DNA from: Caldilineae bacterium
GTDB lineage: Bacteria; Chloroflexota; Anaerolineae; J102
Length of the DNA stretch: 6,676 bases
Assembly (NCBI GenBank): GCA_011192085.1
Contig: DUEQ01000070.1
Span: 1 to 6,676, forward strand
Direction: 5' to 3'
In this document: positions 1 to 6,676 of the stretch, piece after piece
How positions within the stretch are numbered: the stretch's first letter is position 1
How the letters are laid out: each line of letters starts with the position of its first letter
Made by a program: the position numbers and the translations under genes
The notes under the pieces: model-generated
The model's input: only the letters and a program-made list of their open reading frames with translations
Databases searched by the model: none
Told to the model about the DNA's origin: nothing

Positions 1-34
1 CTGAGAATGTTGTCTGCTTGAACTGAACCTGTCC

Positions 35-59
35 ATTCATGGGGTCTCAACTCCTGAAT
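35..59 (+). other. Possible hairpin in the ileS leader
   Basis: Bases 35-39 and 41-45 can pair with 50-54 and 55-59 around a CTCA loop, with T40 bulged and one G-U pair. It sits 27 nt ahead of the ileS ribosome binding site. No T-run follows it. It could be the tail of an upstream transcription unit or a leader structure. I found no convincing promoter in 1-97 and no T-box antiterminator sequence, and the visible leader is too short to exclude one beginning further upstream. Confidence 0.25.
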
Positions 60-86
60 AAGCATCCTGTCGTCATTATATCGCAG

Positions 87-92
87 AAGGAG
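87..92 (+). promoter_or_regulatory. Ribosome binding site of ileS
   Basis: AAGGAG lies 5 nt before the ATG at 98, and supports this start over the ATG two codons further in (104), which would be 11 nt away. Confidence 0.75.
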
Positions 93-97
93 AACTC

Positions 98-3000
98 ATG
101 ACCATGACCTTCAAACCCGTCCCCACCAACCTGGACTTCGTCAAACAGGAATACGAGGTGCTGGATTTCTGGAAGGAAACGAACGCATTCGAGAAGATGC
201 GCCAGCGCCATAAGGGCCAGCCCCACTGGTCCTTCATCGACGGGCCCATCACCGCCAACAACCCCATGGGCGTGCACCATGGCTGGGGCCGCACCTACAA
301 GGACCTCTATAACCGCTATTGGACCATGCGCGGCCGGGAGCTGCGTTACCAGAACGGCTTCGATTGTCAGGGCCTGTGGGTGGAGGTGAACGTCGAGAAG
401 GAGCTGGGCTTCCAGAGTAAGCGGGACATCGAGGAATATGGCCTCGACCCCTTCGTGCGGCGCTGCAAGGCCCGCGTCCTCAAATACGCCGCCATCCAAA
501 CGGAGCAATCCATCCGCCTGGGCTATTGGATGGACTGGAACGACACAGACCAGCTTCGCTGGCTGGCGCAACTTATTCTGGAAGACCCCCAGCGCGTGGT
601 CACGGTCGAAGGCCCGGAAGGCCCGGTCACCGACACGGTGGAGCAGATCGTGGGGCGGTTAGGCCTGCCCGAGCTGGGCGGGAGCTACTTCACCTTCTCC
701 AATGAGAACAACTACATGATCTGGACCTTCCTCAAGAAGGTATGGGAGAAGGGCTGGCTCTACCGGGGCGTGGATGTCATGCCCTGGTGCCCGCGCTGCG
801 CCACCGCCATCAGTCAGCATGAGATCGTCACCGACGGCTACCAGGAGCTGACCCACCGCAGCGTCACCCTGCTCTTCCCCCTGCGGAACCGCCCGGGCGA
901 GCGTCTGCTGGTGTGGACCACGACGCCCTGGACCTTGACCAGCAACGTGGCCGCGGCCGTGGGCCCGGAGATCACCTATGTGTTGGTGGAAAACCAGGGC
1001 AAGAAACTGTGGCTCTCCAAGGGCGCGCTGCACATGCTGAAAGGCGACTACGCGATTCTGGAAGAACGTAAGGGGGAGGAACTCGTGGGTTGGACCTACG
1101 ACGGGCCCTTCGACGACCTGGAAGCGACCCAATCCCCCGGCGGCTACCATCCTCAAGTCCAGGTGGATACCGGCGCATCGGAAAGTGCGGTGGAGGCCCA
1201 TCGCGTCATCCCTTGGGAAGAAGTGGGCGAAGCTGAAGGTACGGGCATCGTTCACATCGCGCCCGGATGTGGCGCCGAAGACTTCCAGCTCAGCAAGGAA
1301 CATCACCTTCCCATCGTCGCGCCTCTGGATGAGGACAGCAACTTTGTGCCCGGCTTCGGCTGGCTCGAGGGCAAATTCGTGGCCGACGTGACCGATGATA
1401 TCTTTGCCGCGCTGGAGAAGAAGGGCATGCTCTACAAGGTCGAGCCCTACACCCACCGCTATCCCACCTGCTGGCGCTGCGGCACGGAGCTCGTTTTCCG
1501 TTTGGTGGATGAATGGTTTATCGACATGGGCCCGGTCTACGATAAACCGCGCGAGGAAGTCACCCCCGAGGAAAAGGAGCGCAGCCTGCGCTATCAGATC
1601 ATGGACGTGGTGGACAACATCCGTTGGATCCCTGAATTCGGCTACAAGCGGGAGATCGACTGGCTCATGAACATGCATGACTGGATGATCTCCAAGAAGC
1701 GCTACTGGGGCTTGGCCCTGCCCTTCTGGGTGTGCGAGGATTGCGGACATTACCATGTCGTGGGTGATGAACACGAGCTGAAGGAGCGAGCGATTCGCGG
1801 TTGGGAGGCGTTCGAAGGCCACACGCCCCATCGCCCCTACGTCGATAACATTGTCCTCAAATGCGATAAGTGCGGGGGCGAGATGCACCGCATCCCCGAT
1901 GTGGGCAACCCCTGGTTGGACGCGGGCATCGTCTCCTTCAGCACCCTGCAATATCGCACGAACCCCGACTATTGGCGGGAATGGTACCCCGCGGATTGGA
2001 TCAGCGAGAGCTTTCCGGGCCAGTTCCGCAACTGGTTCTACAGCCTCTTCGCCATGGCCACGGTCATCGACCGCTCCAACCCCACGAAACAGGTCTTCGG
2101 CTACGCCACGCTGTTGGCGGAAGATGGTCGGGAGATGCACAAGAGCTGGGGCAACGCCATCGAGTTCAACGAGGCCGCGGACAAGATGGGCGTGGATGTG
2201 ATGCGCTGGCTCTACTGCAATCACAAGCCCGAGAACAACCTGCGCTTCGGCTACCATCGGGCCGATGAGGTGCGTCGCCGCCTCCTCATCCCCCTGTGGA
2301 ATGTGTATAACTTCCTGGTCACCTACGCCAATCTGGATGGCTGGACGCCCGCGGCCGACGCCTTCGACCCCGCTCAGCCCGAAGGCCCCACGCCTCAGGT
2401 CGCCAACCCTTTGGATCGCTGGATCCTGGCCCGGCTCAATGACGTGACCGCGCGCACCACCGTCGCCCTGGAGAATTCCGACGCGTACACCGCCACTCTG
2501 GCCATCGAGGCTTTGCTGGACGACCTCACCAACTGGTATGTGCGCCGCAGCCGCCGGCGCTTCTGGAAAGGGGAGCAAGACGCGGACAAGAACGACGCCT
2601 ACGCCACCCTCTACCACCTCATGGTGAAATTCATCCGCCTGCTCGCGCCCTTCACCCCCTTCGTCACCGAGGTCATGTATCAGAACCTGGTGCGGGGCGT
2701 GTTTGACGACGCGTTGGAGAGCGTGCATCACACCGACTGGCCCGTGACCGACGAGAGCGTCATCGATCAGGTCCTGTTGGACCGCATGGCCCTGGCCCGG
2801 CGCATGACCAGTCTGGGCCTGGCCGCGCGCAGCAGCGCCAACCTGCGGGTGCGTCAGCCCCTGCGCAAACTCTATGTCCACGTGGCCGAGGGGCGAGCTG
2901 ATCTCACGCCCGATCTGGTGGACATCGTACGGGATGAGCTCAATGTCAAGGCCGTTGAATTTGTGGACGACCCCGAAACCCTGGTTTCCTACCGCATTCT

Positions 3001-3520
3001 GCCCAACAACCGCTTGCTGGGGCCCCAATTCGGCAAGCTCTTCCCCAAAGTGCGGGCCGCGCTGGCCGCGCTCCCGCCTGAGGAGGTGGTGGCCAAGGTC
3101 AACGCGGGCGAACCGGTGACGCTGGAGGTGGAAGGCCAGTCCGTGGAGCTGAGTCCCGACGAGATCCTGGTGCAGACCCAGCCTGCGGAGGGGCTGGCCG
3201 TGGCCGCGGACAAGGTCATCACCGTGGGCGTCGATACGAAGATCACGCCCCAGCTGCGGGCTGAGGGCCTGGCCCGGGAGGTCGTGCGCCGCATCCAGAA
3301 CATGCGCAAGAGCGCGGATTTCGAGATCGCGGATCACATCCGCACCTGGTTCCAGACCGAGGATGAGGAATTGGCGCAGGTGATGGCCGACTGGGGCGAC
3401 ACCATCCGGGCGGAGACCCTGAGCGATGAACTCATCCCGGGCGATCCCCCCGCGGGAGCGCACGTGGAGCCCCACAAGATCGACGGCAAGCAGGTCCTCC
3501 TGGGGCTGAAGAAAGCGTAG
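98..3520 (+). CDS. ileS: Isoleucyl-tRNA synthetase, IleRS2-like, with altered HIGH motif
   Basis: This 1140-residue cytoplasmic class Ia synthetase charges tRNA-Ile with isoleucine and hydrolyses mischarged valine. The HIGH signature is at residues 58-61 but reads GVHH. The KMSKS loop is at 679-683 and reads EMHKS, keeping the second Lys (K682). The CP1 editing domain looks intact: a Thr-rich peptide TTTPWTLTSN at 274-283 and GTGIVHIAPGCGAED at 381-395, with the editing Asp at 395. Four CxxC pairs (C231/C234, C458/C461, C546/C549, C589/C592) match the two zinc sites of Thermus IleRS. There is no C-terminal zinc finger, as expected for the IleRS2 class. The C-terminal domain has the usual AREVVRRIQNMRK at 1059-1071. 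An extra segment of about 46 residues lies at 151-196. The ATG at 98 is preceded by AAGGAG (87-92) with a 5-nt spacer; the ATG at 104 is a less likely start. Identity is certain; class assignment is from motifs only. Confidence 0.97.
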   Translation: MTMTFKPVPTNLDFVKQEYEVLDFWKETNAFEKMRQRHKGQPHWSFIDGPITANNPMGVHHGWGRTYKDLYNRYWTMRGRELRYQNGFDCQGLWVEVNVEKELGFQSKRDIEEYGLDPFVRRCKARVLKYAAIQTEQSIRLGYWMDWNDTDQLRWLAQLILEDPQRVVTVEGPEGPVTDTVEQIVGRLGLPELGGSYFTFSNENNYMIWTFLKKVWEKGWLYRGVDVMPWCPRCATAISQHEIVTDGYQELTHRSVTLLFPLRNRPGERLLVWTTTPWTLTSNVAAAVGPEITYVLVENQGKKLWLSKGALHMLKGDYAILEERKGEELVGWTYDGPFDDLEATQSPGGYHPQVQVDTGASESAVEAHRVIPWEEVGEAEGTGIVHIAPGCGAEDFQLSKEHHLPIVAPLDEDSNFVPGFGWLEGKFVADVTDDIFAALEKKGMLYKVEPYTHRYPTCWRCGTELVFRLVDEWFIDMGPVYDKPREEVTPEEKERSLRYQIMDVVDNIRWIPEFGYKREIDWLMNMHDWMISKKRYWGLALPFWVCEDCGHYHVVGDEHELKERAIRGWEAFEGHTPHRPYVDNIVLKCDKCGGEMHRIPDVGNPWLDAGIVSFSTLQYRTNPDYWREWYPADWISESFPGQFRNWFYSLFAMATVIDRSNPTKQVFGYATLLAEDGREMHKSWGNAIEFNEAADKMGVDVMRWLYCNHKPENNLRFGYHRADEVRRRLLIPLWNVYNFLVTYANLDGWTPAADAFDPAQPEGPTPQVANPLDRWILARLNDVTARTTVALENSDAYTATLAIEALLDDLTNWYVRRSRRRFWKGEQDADKNDAYATLYHLMVKFIRLLAPFTPFVTEVMYQNLVRGVFDDALESVHHTDWPVTDESVIDQVLLDRMALARRMTSLGLAARSSANLRVRQPLRKLYVHVAEGRADLTPDLVDIVRDELNVKAVEFVDDPETLVSYRILPNNRLLGPQFGKLFPKVRAALAALPPEEVVAKVNAGEPVTLEVEGQSVELSPDEILVQTQPAEGLAVAADKVITVGVDTKITPQLRAEGLAREVVRRIQNMRKSADFEIADHIRTWFQTEDEELAQVMADWGDTIRAETLSDELIPGDPPAGAHVEPHKIDGKQVLLGLKKA

Positions 3521-3536
3521 CTTTCGGCTGGCCTTC

Positions 3537-3580
3537 GCTGGCCGCGGGCGCGGCGCTGGTCGTCATCGCCCGCGGTCAGC
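3537..3580. terminator. GC-rich hairpin just after ileS, possible terminator
   Basis: The 14-base arms 3537-3550 (GCTGGCCGCGGGCG) and 3567-3580 (CGCCCGCGGTCAGC) pair throughout with a single G-U, around a 16-nt loop. CCTT/AAGG can extend the stem past one bulged C. It begins 16 nt after the ileS stop. There is no T-tract on either side, so it is not a textbook intrinsic terminator. It may act with a factor or protect the 3' end. Confidence 0.5.
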
Positions 3581-3608
3581 AAGGGATGTCGCTCAGGGAC
3601 GCGAAACA

Positions 3609-3634
3609 AGCCGACGGGAGGAACCGCGTCGGCT
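3609..3634 (-). terminator. Probable intrinsic terminator of the SCP2 transcript
   Basis: Perfect 8-bp arms AGCCGACG (3609-3616) and CGTCGGCT (3627-3634) enclose a 10-nt loop. Read on the - strand, the stem is followed by TGTTTCG, a short T-rich tail, and it lies about 33 nt after the SCP2 stop. On the + strand the following bases are not T-rich, so termination of the leftward transcript is the better reading. Confidence 0.55.
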
Positions 3635-3666
3635 CGTTCGGGGGCGCGTGGAGGGCGCGGGCCCGT

Positions 3667-4002
3667 CTAGCTGAAGAAGGTCATCAGGCGGCTGGCGAGC
3701 ATGATGTCGCCCTCGACTTTGATCTTGCCGGTCATGAAGGCCTGCATGCCGTCCAGGCGTCCCGCCATCATGTCCACGTAGTCCTGCGCATCCATGGTGA
3801 TCTTCAGGGTGGGGTTCTCGACGGTTTCACCCTCTTCGACGGTGCATTGACCATCCGCGATGCGGCTGGTCCACACGCTGCCGCCCTCGCCGGTGAGGTT
3901 GTAGACGATGGTGGCGTCCACGCCCGCGGCTTTGTCGGGGTTGAAGGCTTCGGGCATATTGGCCATGAGTTTGCGGATCTTGGCATCGATGTCGGATGAC
4001 AT
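3667..4002 (-). CDS. SCP2 sterol-carrier-domain lipid-binding protein
   Basis: This is a stand-alone 111-residue SCP2 (sterol carrier protein 2) domain, the usual length for the family. The pattern is clear: a helical start (residues 1-20), FNPDKAAGVDATIVYNLTGEGG at about 20-41 with the W at 44, then the strand segment TVEEGETVENPTLKITM and the helix QDYVDMMAGRLDGMQAFMTGKIKVEGD at 73-99. There is no signal peptide or membrane segment, so it should be cytosolic. Family members bind sterols, fatty acids or acyl-CoAs in a hydrophobic tunnel and have no known catalysis alone. The ATG at 4002 is chosen because AAGGAG lies 8 nt upstream; an in-frame ATG at 4065 would add 21 residues with no family similarity and no good ribosome binding site. 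It lies downstream of and co-directional with two acyl-CoA dehydrogenase genes, which suggests acyl-CoA or lipid handling, but the 164-bp gap allows its own promoter. The ligand is unknown. Confidence 0.9.
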   Translation of the reverse strand: MSSDIDAKIRKLMANMPEAFNPDKAAGVDATIVYNLTGEGGSVWTSRIADGQCTVEEGETVENPTLKITMDAQDYVDMMAGRLDGMQAFMTGKIKVEGDIMLASRLMTFFS

Positions 4003-4010
4003 AGGTGGGT

Positions 4011-4016
4011 CTCCTT
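4011..4016 (-). promoter_or_regulatory. Ribosome binding site of the SCP2 gene
   Basis: On the - strand this reads AAGGAG with an 8-nt spacer to the ATG at 4002. It decides the start in favour of the 111-residue form. Confidence 0.8.
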
Positions 4017-4057
4017 GATGATGGTTGATGTATTGAGAATGGTTTGGATCCTCGCGG

Positions 4058-4115
4058 GGCGTCAAATGTCATTGTGGGGCGATGAACCGGGGGCGAGGCC
4101 ATGACGTTTGACGCC
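4058..4115. repeat. 15-bp inverted repeat upstream of the SCP2 gene
   Basis: The arms GGCGTCAAATGTCAT (4058-4072) and ATGACGTTTGACGCC (4101-4115) are reverse complements at 14 of 15 positions, separated by 28 bp. The right arm continues into a run of TGACG pentamers at 4102, 4109 and 4116, each 7 bp apart. It lies between subunit A and SCP2. It could be an operator for a dimeric regulator, an mRNA hairpin, or part of a promoter: the - strand TTGACG in the left arm resembles a -35 box, but no good -10 follows. Confidence 0.5.
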
Positions 4116-4121
4116 TGACGA

Positions 4122-4165
4122 AAGCGCATCAGCGACGGGCGTGTCGCCCAGTGCGTGATGCGCTT
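4122..4165 (-). terminator. Hairpin immediately after the subunit A stop codon
   Basis: Perfect 10-bp arms AAGCGCATCA (4122-4131) and TGATGCGCTT (4156-4165) start one base after the stop codon on the - strand. Inside the 24-nt loop a second stem forms from GGGCG/CGCCC (4137-4141/4145-4149). Only three T residues follow on the - strand, so it is at best a weak terminator. It may instead be an intercistronic stabiliser that sets the level of SCP2 relative to the dehydrogenase pair. Confidence 0.5.
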
Positions 4166-4166
4166 G

Positions 4167-5453
<1,287 letters not shown>

Positions 5454-5461
5454 GGGGAAAA

Positions 5462-5468
5462 CCTCCTT
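5462..5468 (-). promoter_or_regulatory. Ribosome binding site of subunit A
   Basis: On the - strand this reads AAGGAGG with an 8-nt spacer to the ATG at 5453. It is the strongest ribosome binding site in the window and fixes the start, ruling out the in-frame ATG at 5507. Confidence 0.85.
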
Positions 5469-5469
5469 G

Positions 5470-5505
5470 GAGATTCGATGGCGATTCAGGATATCGATGA
5501 ATCTC
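5470..5505 (-). other. Intercistronic hairpin before subunit A
   Basis: GAGATTC (5470-5476) pairs with GAATCTC (5499-5505). A 3-bp GAT/ATC extension is possible past a 3-nt bulge. A second GAATCTC copy at 5509-5515 offers an alternative partner. On the mRNA the stem ends one base before the Shine-Dalgarno sequence of subunit A, so it could affect its translation or mRNA processing between the two subunits. Confidence 0.4.
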
Positions 5506-5514
5506 AACGAATCT

Positions 5515-6612
5515 CTATATCGTTACTGCTCCCAGCAACGTTGCCAGGCTCCGGGCGTTGCGCAGCCACAGCTCGACGGGATGCTCGCGGATGTAACCAT
5601 GCCCGCCCAGGATCTGCACTGCACCGTCGGTCACTTTGATGGCCACGTCCGCGGCGTAGCGGGCGGCCAGGTAGGCGTCGTGGGTGGCGTTCTGGCCCTT
5701 GTCCAGCTTCCAGGCCGCTTCCCACACCATGAGCCGGGTGGCGTCGATATCGATGGCCATCTCGGCCAGCATGAAGGCAATGGCCTGGCGATGGGCGATG
5801 GGCTCGCCGAACGCGACCCGCTCCTTGGCGTAGTCGCGGGCGTATTCGTATGCCGCCTTGGCCAGACCCACGCCCAGGGCGCTGAGCGCAATGCGGCTGC
5901 TGTTGAGGATGCGTTGGATGTCGATGCCCCCATCGCCCCCCAGGCGGTTTTCCACCGGAACCCGCACACCCTCCAGGCTCAGGCGGTAGGTCTTGAGGGC
6001 ATTGAAGCCCATCCATTTCTCCCGCTCGCCGATGCGAAGCCCATCCGTAGGGGCTTTCACCAGGAAGGCCTGGGTGCTGTCGGCCTCCTCATCGTGGGCG
6101 TAGATGAGGAAGAGCTCGGCGTCGGGCGCGTTGATGACCATGGCCTTCTCGCCGTTGAGGATGTAGGAATCGTCCTCGCGGCGGGCCGTGGCCCGAAGAT
6201 GGTAGGGATCGAAGAGGATAACGGGCTCCAGGAAGGCGGATGCGACCCTGGGGATGTCCACGTCGGTGAACATGGGCAGGTAGGCCTGCTTTTGCGCCTC
6301 TGTGCCGCAGAGGTGGATGGGCGTGGCCACCAGGTTGGGGGCCAGCAGCTCCAGGCTCGCGGCCATATCGCCATAGCCCAGCTCCTCCGCAATGAGCGCG
6401 CCGTTCACAGCGGAATACTCGCCGAAGCCGCCGTAGTCCTCAGGCAGGGACGCGGGCAGCAGGCCCAGCTCCCAACCCTGTTCGATGACCTCGCGCGGCA
6501 TCTCGCGGGCCTCCTCAGCCTCGCGGTAGACCTGCCGCAGGGTGCGCTCCGAGTATCGCCGCACCATGTCGGTGAGCATGCGCTGTTCGTCGGTCAAGTC
6601 GAAAGTATACAT
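5515..6612 (-). CDS. Acyl-CoA dehydrogenase-like protein lacking the catalytic Glu (subunit B)
   Basis: This 365-residue protein has the acyl-CoA dehydrogenase fold: an N-terminal helical domain starting FDLTDEQRMLTDMVRR, PEDYGGFG at 57-64, a middle beta domain with NGEKAMVIN at 153-161, and a C-terminal domain with ERVAFGEP at 264-271 and QILGGHGYIREHPVE at 333-347. The last two are the motifs that hold the FAD adenosine/pyrophosphate half across the dimer interface. It ends in RNARSLATLLGAVTI, so the position of the catalytic Glu (YEGTS in MCAD) is L360. The alternative site used by isovaleryl- and long-chain enzymes aligns with S239. The TEPxAGSD flavin/substrate loop reads LEPVILFDP (128-136). 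No frameshift is visible: the other two frames past the stop encode no EGTS-like tail. Similar Glu-less paralogues occur as partner subunits in heteromeric actinobacterial FadE enzymes. The start at 6612 has GGAGGG 4 nt upstream; an ATG at 6666 would translate the leader repeat. Confidence 0.88.
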   Translation of the reverse strand: MYTFDLTDEQRMLTDMVRRYSERTLRQVYREAEEAREMPREVIEQGWELGLLPASLPEDYGGFGEYSAVNGALIAEELGYGDMAASLELLAPNLVATPIHLCGTEAQKQAYLPMFTDVDIPRVASAFLEPVILFDPYHLRATARREDDSYILNGEKAMVINAPDAELFLIYAHDEEADSTQAFLVKAPTDGLRIGEREKWMGFNALKTYRLSLEGVRVPVENRLGGDGGIDIQRILNSSRIALSALGVGLAKAAYEYARDYAKERVAFGEPIAHRQAIAFMLAEMAIDIDATRLMVWEAAWKLDKGQNATHDAYLAARYAADVAIKVTDGAVQILGGHGYIREHPVELWLRNARSLATLLGAVTI

Positions 6613-6616
6613 AATT

Positions 6617-6622
6617 CCCTCC
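6617..6622 (-). promoter_or_regulatory. Ribosome binding site of subunit B
   Basis: On the - strand this reads GGAGGG, 4 nt before the ATG at 6612. It supports that start over the in-frame ATG at 6666. Confidence 0.75.
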
Positions 6623-6654
6623 GCAAAGAGAGAGACGTCAACTGCACCTCTTTG

Positions 6655-6670
6655 CCACGAAGCCACGAAG
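6655..6670. repeat. Tandem CCACGAAG repeat at the right edge
   Basis: CCACGAAG occurs twice head to tail (6655-6662 and 6663-6670), preceded by TTTG. It may be the end of a longer array cut off by the window. Similar ACGAAG-rich tandem motifs are, to my recollection, common between genes in some Chloroflexota and other environmental genomes. Confidence 0.5.
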
Positions 6671-6676
6671 GTTGCC

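Noticed and set aside
75..82. ATTATATC as a -10 box for ileS.
   Set aside because: No acceptable -35 lies at the right distance, and the transcript would start almost at the ribosome binding site.
1..97. A T-box or other tRNA-sensing leader for ileS.
   Set aside because: No T-box core sequence or specifier stem is recognisable, and the visible leader is too short for one. The upstream part lies outside the window.
548..685. An intein or mobile element inside ileS.
   Set aside because: The extra segment is only about 46 codons, shows no splicing motifs or terminal repeats, and keeps the frame.
659..3475. A 938-codon open frame antisense to ileS, with a further open stretch at 47-571 in the same register.
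   Set aside because: Its codon boundaries coincide with those of ileS, so it is open only because ileS avoids TTA, CTA and TCA codons, as expected at high GC. The translation resembles no family and has no ribosome binding site.
4003..4065. N-terminal extension of the SCP2 protein from the ATG at 4065.
   Set aside because: The extra 21 residues are unlike the family, and the AAGGAG at 4011-4016 would lie inside the gene.
5515..5540. Subunit B as a frameshifted or truncated pseudogene.
   Set aside because: Neither alternative frame continues the missing EGTS tail, the body of the protein is well conserved, and Glu-less family members of similar length are known.
6605..6641. TTGACG (6636-6641, - strand) and TATACT (within the first codons of subunit B) as a promoter.
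   Set aside because: The spacing is 26 bp, too long, and the start of transcription would fall inside the coding sequence.

Overview
The window comes from a GC-rich bacterial chromosome. Its four genes are all intact, each with a clear Shine-Dalgarno sequence. The isoleucyl-tRNA synthetase is of the zinc-rich, Thermus/eukaryote-like type (IleRS2) and has active-site variants that I associate with Chloroflexota. The divergent acyl-CoA dehydrogenase pair with a small SCP2 protein fits that guess. The phylum assignment is an inference of moderate confidence; no rRNA or other marker is present.

Layout: a short leader (1-97) precedes ileS (98-3520, + strand). A 146-bp convergent intergenic region (3521-3666) holds two GC-rich inverted repeats. 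Everything beyond it reads on the - strand, so transcription runs from the right edge leftwards: acyl-CoA dehydrogenase-like subunit B (6612-5515), a 61-bp gap with a hairpin just ahead of the next ribosome binding site, acyl-CoA dehydrogenase-like subunit A (5453-4167), a 164-bp gap with two large inverted repeats, and an SCP2-domain lipid-binding protein (4002-3667). The right edge (6613-6676) is the 5' leader of subunit B and carries a tandem 8-bp repeat.

How the genes work together: ileS is a housekeeping gene and is not functionally tied to the others. The three - strand genes look like a small acyl-CoA/lipid oxidation unit. The two dehydrogenases are not redundant paralogues. Subunit A keeps the catalytic Glu and the flavin-side motif but has lost the motifs that a neighbouring subunit normally offers to the FAD adenosine/pyrophosphate half. 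Subunit B shows the opposite pattern. That complementary loss is what an obligate heteromer (alpha2beta2-like, one composite FAD site per pair) would show. The SCP2 protein could carry or present the lipid substrate.

The two most interesting points are this split active site and the rearranged HIGH motif of IleRS (Gly-Val-His-His), a swap that has been linked to very high mupirocin resistance in other IleRS2 enzymes.
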